Of a stretch of 64,000 nucleotides of DNA, positions 60,103-64,000 are shown piece after piece (within the stretch, counting starts at the first letter, position 1; each line of letters begins with the position of its first letter). The notes below the pieces were generated by a model, which was not told where the DNA came from, did no database searches, and worked only from the letters and a program-made list of their open reading frames with translations. The translations under genes were made by a program, and so were the position numbers. The DNA is from UBA2421 sp002343075 (GTDB lineage Bacteria; Planctomycetota; Phycisphaerae; Tepidisphaerales; Tepidisphaeraceae), in the NCBI GenBank assembly GCA_937982565.1, contig CALJLN010000021.1, positions 1-64,000 on the forward strand, in the 5' to 3' direction.

Positions 60103-60474
60103 ATGGCAGATAAGAATCAAGAAAAAGCAGTTCGGCTTCAACGCCGTAAGTACGGTATTCGCAAGACTCTCTCAGGGTCGCCTGAGCGACCTCGGTTGTC
60201 GGTCTTTCGGAGTGACAAGCACATCTCGGCCCAGGTCATAGATGATCTTGCCGGCAAGACCCTTGTCGCGGCGAGCAGCCAGCAGAAAGACGTCCGCGGA
60301 CCGCTCGCCAATGGCGGCAACATTGCTGCAGCCAAGGCCGTCGGCAAGGCGATTGCCGACCGCGCGAAGGCAGCGGGTATTGCCAAGGTGGCGTTCGATC
60401 GCGGTGGCCGCCGCTACCACGGCCGGGTGAAGGCGCTTGCCGATGCGGCACGCGAGTCGGGCTTGCAGTTTTAA
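60103..60474 (+). CDS. rplR: 50S ribosomal protein L18
   Basis: A 123-residue protein with RRKYGIRKTLSGSPERPRLSVFRSDKHI, HISAQVIDDLAGKTLVAASS, and the C-terminal AFDRGGRRYHGRVKALADAARE. It binds 5S rRNA. Normal length. GAGGTTGAG precedes the ATG. Confidence 0.97.
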   Translation: MADKNQEKAVRLQRRKYGIRKTLSGSPERPRLSVFRSDKHISAQVIDDLAGKTLVAASSQQKDVRGPLANGGNIAAAKAVGKAIADRAKAAGIAKVAFDRGGRRYHGRVKALADAARESGLQF

Positions 60475-60491
60475 TTTCAAGAAGAAGCACT

Positions 60492-61220
60492 ATGTCGGAC
60501 CAGACCAACAATCCTGAATCGCAATCGACCGAACCTCAACCCACTTCCGAGGCTTCTGCCGCGGCAGCTGTTGCGGGTGAATCATCCCAGGCGCCCGCGC
60601 AGGCTGCATCACAGCAGCGGTCTGCGGGAGGTCAGGGCGGCCAGCGCGGCGGAGGTCGTGGTCGCGGCGGGCAAGGCGGCGGAGGTCGCGGGCGCGGTGG
60701 TCCGCGCCGTGATGATCGCGGAGACGACTCGGGTATCGAATCTTCCCTCGTCCGCGTCTATCGTTGCGCAAAGGTGGTAAAGGGTGGCCGAACCTTCTCC
60801 TTCGGAGCGCTGGTGGTGGCGGGTGATCGCAAAGGCAATGTCGGCATCGGTTACGGCAAGGCAAATGAAGTCCCGAACGCCGTCGAGAAAGCCACCAAGG
60901 ACGCTCGTAAGAGCATGATCAGGGTGAATCTTAAGGGAACAACCATCCCCCATGTGGTCGAAGGTCGAAGTGGCGCGAGCAAGGTTGTGCTCGTTCCCGC
61001 CCGTCCCGGCACTGGTGTGACCGCGGGTAAGAGTGTACGACCCTGCTGCGAGCTTGCGGGGATCACCGACATTCTCACCAAGGCCTACGGCTCGACCAGC
61101 CCTAAGAATCTGGTTAAGGCAACGCTCGCGGCCTTGGGTCAACTTAAACTGCGCGATCAGGTCGAGGGTATTCGGGGTGTCGAACTTGAGAAAGGTGCCG
61201 GTGAGCTGGTAACGGCATAG
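60492..61220 (+). CDS. rpsE: 30S ribosomal protein S5 with N-terminal Gly/Arg-rich extension
   Basis: A 242-residue protein. The S5 core starts near residue 80 (SSLVRVYRCAKVVKGGRTFS) and includes GDRKGNVGIGYGKANEVP, KGTTIPHVVEG and LVPARPGTGVTAGKSVR, complete to the C-terminus. The first 80 residues are unlike normal S5: a Ser/Glu/Ala/Gln-rich start, then an RGG-like stretch with repeated GGQGGQRGGG and RGRGGQ units ending in an Arg/Asp-rich PRRDDRGDDSG. The spacer from rplR is 17 bases with AGAAGAAG. S5 lines the mRNA entry tunnel, and its N-terminal tail affects fidelity. Confidence 0.95.
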   Translation: MSDQTNNPESQSTEPQPTSEASAAAAVAGESSQAPAQAASQQRSAGGQGGQRGGGRGRGGQGGGGRGRGGPRRDDRGDDSGIESSLVRVYRCAKVVKGGRTFSFGALVVAGDRKGNVGIGYGKANEVPNAVEKATKDARKSMIRVNLKGTTIPHVVEGRSGASKVVLVPARPGTGVTAGKSVRPCCELAGITDILTKAYGSTSPKNLVKATLAALGQLKLRDQVEGIRGVELEKGAGELVTA

Positions 61221-61305
61221 TTGGTCTGGATGGATTGTTTGCGCGAATGCTATGCTGGCAGGCGGGCAGTCTGTGACTCTTCATCCCCCGAGTTTGGAAT
61301 TTATT

Positions 61306-61863
61306 ATGAGCATGCAACACGTTATCACGTCGGCGGTCAAGCGGTTCAAGCGCACTCAGCGCAAGGGCCGTGGCGATTCCAGCGGGCGCGGCAAGACCGC
61401 GGGGCGCGGCACCAAGGGTTCCGGTGCCCGAGTCGGCACATACATTCGCAGTGGTTATGAAGGCGGGCAAACTGAAATCTACCGCCGCTTCCCGAAGCGC
61501 GGCTTCAGCAACTTCAAGTTTGCCAACCGGTTTCACGCCGTCAATCTCGCCGACCTTGATGCAAAGTTTGACTCAGGTGCCACTGTCGATCAGGCAGCCC
61601 TAAAAGAGAAGGGTCTGGTTCCCGACACCAAGCAGCCTGTGAAGATTCTTGGCAACGGAACGCTCACCAAAAAGCTCACCGTCGTCGCTGGCTGGTACAG
61701 CAAGAGTGCACACGATGCCATTACCCGCGCAGGCGGCGAGGCACAGAACGCCAAGGGCGAGCCCTTTGCATTTCCAAAGCCGAAGAAGAAGTTTATCCCA
61801 CGGGAAAAGGTTAAGAAGAAGGCGGCCGAGGATGAAACTCCAGCAGGCGAAGTCCCGGCCTGA
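61306..61863 (+). CDS. rplO: 50S ribosomal protein L15
   Basis: A 185-residue protein (start 61306 or 61312). It has KRTQRKGRGDSSGRGKTAGRG near the N-terminus, YEGGQTEIYRRFPKRGFSN, and KILGNGTLTKKLTVVAGWYS. The C-terminus has an added Lys/Pro/Glu-rich tail of about 35 residues. No Shine-Dalgarno sequence is seen. rpmD, which usually lies just upstream, is missing: only 85 bases separate rpsE and this gene. Confidence 0.95.
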   Translation: MSMQHVITSAVKRFKRTQRKGRGDSSGRGKTAGRGTKGSGARVGTYIRSGYEGGQTEIYRRFPKRGFSNFKFANRFHAVNLADLDAKFDSGATVDQAALKEKGLVPDTKQPVKILGNGTLTKKLTVVAGWYSKSAHDAITRAGGEAQNAKGEPFAFPKPKKKFIPREKVKKKAAEDETPAGEVPA

Positions 61864-61950
61864 TGTGGATGTTTTTTCGAGCGCGCTGTACTAGTTCCCA
61901 ATGTGGAACGTCGCCGGCAGCGCTCCGTGATCGATCTGTTCAATGTTGAA

Positions 61951-61990
61951 CGCCGTTGGAGTGCTCGGGTCGCCGTGATGCTCCACGGCG
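61951..61990 (+). promoter_or_regulatory. Hairpin in rplO-secY spacer
   Basis: CGCCGTTGGAG at 61951-61961 can pair with CTCCACGGCG at 61981-61990 with one bulged base. It ends about 40 bases before secY. A regulatory or mRNA-processing role is possible; no T run follows. Confidence 0.35.
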
Positions 61991-62031
61991 TTCGATGACA
62001 AACGGCGGACTGCGGCTAAAATCTGGTTCGT

Positions 62032-63444
62032 ATGATCAAGACGTTTATCAACATCTTTAAAGTGCCGGAACTGCGGAACAAGGTGCTGTTCACCTTTTTC
62101 ATGCTTGCGATCTATCGCATCGGCTACCATGTGCCGCTCCCCGGCGTCGATCAGGATGCCTTTGCGAGGATGGCAGAGCAGGCATCGCAGGACAATTCCG
62201 CAGCGGGTCGGCTCGCTTCATACGTCTCGATTTTTTCCGGCGGCAACCTCAGTCAATCGACCGTGTTCGGCCTGGGTGTGATGCCTTACATTTCTGCATC
62301 GATTATCTTTCAACTCCTCTCGACGGTCGTTCCGTCTCTGGAGAAGCTGAAGAAGGAAGGGCAGACCGGCCAGCGAAAGATTCAAGAATGGACTCGCTAC
62401 GCCACGGTCCCGCTCGCGCTGGTTCAGGCGATATTCTGGCTGAGCTACATGCACAACACGTCGCCGTCGTTGGTGCAATCAACGTTTGCTGATGGCTGGC
62501 ATAGCACGGCGTTCTGGTTTGTCGGCGTTGCTTCGCTGACCGCGGGTTGCGTGTTTTTGATGTGGCTTGGCGAGCAGATCGATGAGTACGGCCTAGGTAA
62601 CGGCGTGTCACTCATTATCCTGGCCGGTATCGTCTGCCGCATGCCCGCAGCCATATCCGAGCTTGTTGCGCTCAGTAATTTCTCTGGTACCGCCGACGCC
62701 TCGAAGCCGATCGGTGTTGGGCAGGTGTTGTTCCTGCTTGGCTCGTTCATCGCGGTTGTGGCCGGCTCGATTCTGGTTACACAGGCTCAACGCCGCATCC
62801 CCATTCAGCAGGCGAAGCACACGCGCGGCCGTAAAGTCTACGGCGGGCAGAAGCAGTACCTCCCGCTACGCGTGAATCATGGCGGCGTGATGCCAATCAT
62901 CTTCGCGCAGTCGCTGATGTTATTCCCGGGTGTCTTGTTCGGCTGGCTCAATGGCGTCGTGAACACTGGCGGCGCTGCATCCAACTGGATTGGATCCCTG
63001 ATCGCTTTTCTTAACAATGAGTTCGGGAGGGGGGCTTTTGTCTACATCCTGACCGAAGTGGTGATGATTTACTTCTTCGCATACTTCTGGACGACGGTGC
63101 AGTTTCAGCCCAAGGAAATGGCCAACCAGTTGCGGGATTACGGGAGCTTTATTCCCGGTCTCCGTCCGGGTAAACGGACTGCGGACTACCTCGAACGCTT
63201 GATGATGCGAATGACGTTTGTCGGTGCGGCATTCTTATGCGTGATTGCAGTTGTGCCCACAGCGATCAGTGCATGGATGAACATCCCGTACACAATCACG
63301 GCTTTCCTCGGTGGGACGGGGCTGCTCATTGTTGTGAGCGTGGCACTCGACATGGTACAGCGCATCGAAGCCAACCTCATGATGCGCAACTACGGCGGGT
63401 TCCTGGGCGATGGTGGTAAGCGGATTAAAGGGCGACAGTCCTGA
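62032..63444 (+). CDS. secY: Protein translocase subunit SecY
   Basis: A 470-residue integral membrane protein with ten predicted helices. It has IPGVD-like VPLPGVDQDAFARM after the first helix, GVMPYISASIIFQLL, the GNGVSLIILAGIV block, the cytoplasmic loop QRRIPIQQAKHTRGRKVYGGQK and PLRVNHGGVMPIIFAQSLM, FYTAVQF-like WTTVQFQPKEMANQL, and IPGLRPGKRTADYL. It forms the Sec channel with SecE and SecG. Slightly longer than typical (about 430 to 440) because of a longer loop between helices 1 and 2. Confidence 0.97.
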   Translation: MIKTFINIFKVPELRNKVLFTFFMLAIYRIGYHVPLPGVDQDAFARMAEQASQDNSAAGRLASYVSIFSGGNLSQSTVFGLGVMPYISASIIFQLLSTVVPSLEKLKKEGQTGQRKIQEWTRYATVPLALVQAIFWLSYMHNTSPSLVQSTFADGWHSTAFWFVGVASLTAGCVFLMWLGEQIDEYGLGNGVSLIILAGIVCRMPAAISELVALSNFSGTADASKPIGVGQVLFLLGSFIAVVAGSILVTQAQRRIPIQQAKHTRGRKVYGGQKQYLPLRVNHGGVMPIIFAQSLMLFPGVLFGWLNGVVNTGGAASNWIGSLIAFLNNEFGRGAFVYILTEVVMIYFFAYFWTTVQFQPKEMANQLRDYGSFIPGLRPGKRTADYLERLMMRMTFVGAAFLCVIAVVPTAISAWMNIPYTITAFLGGTGLLIVVSVALDMVQRIEANLMMRNYGGFLGDGGKRIKGRQS

Positions 63445-63484
63445 TGTGGAGCAGGCAGTCAGCGGTTGGCATGAGGCAGGAGTG

Positions 63485-63519
63485 AACTGCCGATTGCCCT
63501 CTGCCTGCTGCGGACTGAA
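63485..63519. repeat. Heptamer repeat between secY and map
   Basis: AACTGCC, GATTGCC, CTCTGCC, TGCTGCG and GACTGAA are in register and end two bases before the map ATG. It resembles the repeat before rplB, which ends in the same GACTGAA. Confidence 0.7.
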
Positions 63520-63521
63520 AC

Positions 63522-64000
63522 ATGCCGATCATTCTAAAAACACGCCGCGAGATTGAGATGATGCGGCGAGCCGGTCAGATCGGCTGTGAGATTCTCGCCG
63601 CGATGCGCGAGGTCGTGCGTGCTGGGGTCACCACTTTTGAACTTAACGAGATTGCTCGTGAGCTATTGGCAAAGCGAAACGCTATCGGGATGAGCAAGAA
63701 TTATCCCGACTACAAACCAGGCACCGGCTACCCCGCCGAGACTTGTCTGAGCATCAATGAAGAAGTGGTGCACGGCATTCCCGGCCCACGGCAACTGAAA
63801 GACGGGGACATCATCACCCTCGATTTGGCGCTGCGGGTCGAAGGCTATTGTGCCGATACCGCCACAACGGTTGCTGTCGGGCAGGTGAGTGACAAGGTCA
63901 ATAAGCTAGTGAATGTGACTCGCGACACACTCGCGATCGCGCTAAAGCAGATCAAGCCGGGGCGTAAATGGAGCGACATCGCTCGGCTGATGCAGTACCA
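63522..64000 (+). CDS. map: Methionine aminopeptidase type I, N-terminal part (cut by window edge)
   Basis: The open frame from ATG 63522 runs off the right edge. Visible motifs are KTRREIEMMRRAGQIGCEI, KPGTGYPAETCLSINEEVVHGIP (substrate-binding histidine) and GDIITLDLALRVEGYCADTATTVAVG, which carries the first two metal-binding aspartates. The enzyme removes the initiator methionine. It follows secY directly; no adenylate kinase gene lies between, as it does in E. coli-like and many Gram-positive clusters. Confidence 0.96.
   Translation, partial: MPIILKTRREIEMMRRAGQIGCEILAAMREVVRAGVTTFELNEIARELLAKRNAIGMSKNYPDYKPGTGYPAETCLSINEEVVHGIPGPRQLKDGDIITLDLALRVEGYCADTATTVAVGQVSDKVNKLVNVTRDTLAIALKQIKPGRKWSDIARLMQY

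Overview
The window looks like a chromosomal segment from a GC-rich member of the Planctomycetota, most likely class Phycisphaerae. This is inferred from several family-level signs: secreted proteins with dockerin-like repeats of the type NLDDFTALAAGFG, an autotransporter-type beta-strand-repeat protein ending in a PEP-CTERM tag, Thr-Gln-Pro-rich linkers, a Ser/Thr kinase with a C-terminal membrane anchor, TIR-TPR proteins, a type VI topoisomerase B subunit, and an S10-spc ribosomal cluster in bacterial order. No phage, insertion sequence or CRISPR array was seen.

Layout. 1-9.6 kb: start of a DnaJ-type gene (runs off the left edge), a coiled-coil protein, an orphan HigA-type antitoxin, hisF, tRNA-His, a membrane-anchored protein kinase, a 3-hydroxyisobutyrate-dehydrogenase-family reductase, then a secreted dockerin/FnIII/lipase-like protein whose 5' end is broken, followed by two exported proteins of unknown function. 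9.6-18.9 kb: topoisomerase VI subunit B without an A subunit, a small membrane protein, and two tandem paralogous TIR-membrane-TPR genes built on 126-bp repeats, followed by a heptamer minisatellite and a secreted TPR-like protein. 18.9-25.7 kb: tRNA-Cys, an exported protein, a stand-alone C-terminal half of HrpA translationally coupled to a short CbiX chelatase, an M28 aminopeptidase with a PDZ domain, a fructosamine-kinase-like protein and a 43-residue lipoprotein. 25.8-34 kb: MATE transporter, queG, hsp20, miaA, the PEP-CTERM beta-strand protein, small proteins and an esterase. 34-40 kb: fumarylacetoacetase with a conserved partner, and a three-gene sugar ABC importer without its ATPase. 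40-51 kb: a MotA/MotB-like stator pair, fbaB, an FkbM methyltransferase, a large GT-C-like membrane protein, pdxA, and an adaptor/cyclase-repeat lipoprotein pair.

51-64 kb is the ribosomal cluster: rpsJ-rplC-rplD-rplW-rplB-rpsS-rplV-rpsC-rplP-rpmC-rpsQ-rplN-rplX-rplE-rpsN-rpsH-rplF-rplR-rpsE-rplO-secY-map (map runs off the right edge). rpmD is missing. A good sigma70-type promoter precedes rpsJ and a strong terminator-like hairpin sits between rpsJ and rplC. Unlike the compact operons of many bacteria, most genes are separated by 30-110 bp spacers with hairpins or 7-bp tandem repeats, and few have a clear Shine-Dalgarno sequence.

The items most worth following up are the tandem TIR-TPR genes (possible NAD-cleaving immune sensors), the free-standing HrpA C-terminal half, the orphan Topo VI B subunit, the RGG-like N-terminal extension on ribosomal protein S5, and the recurring 7-bp spacer repeats.
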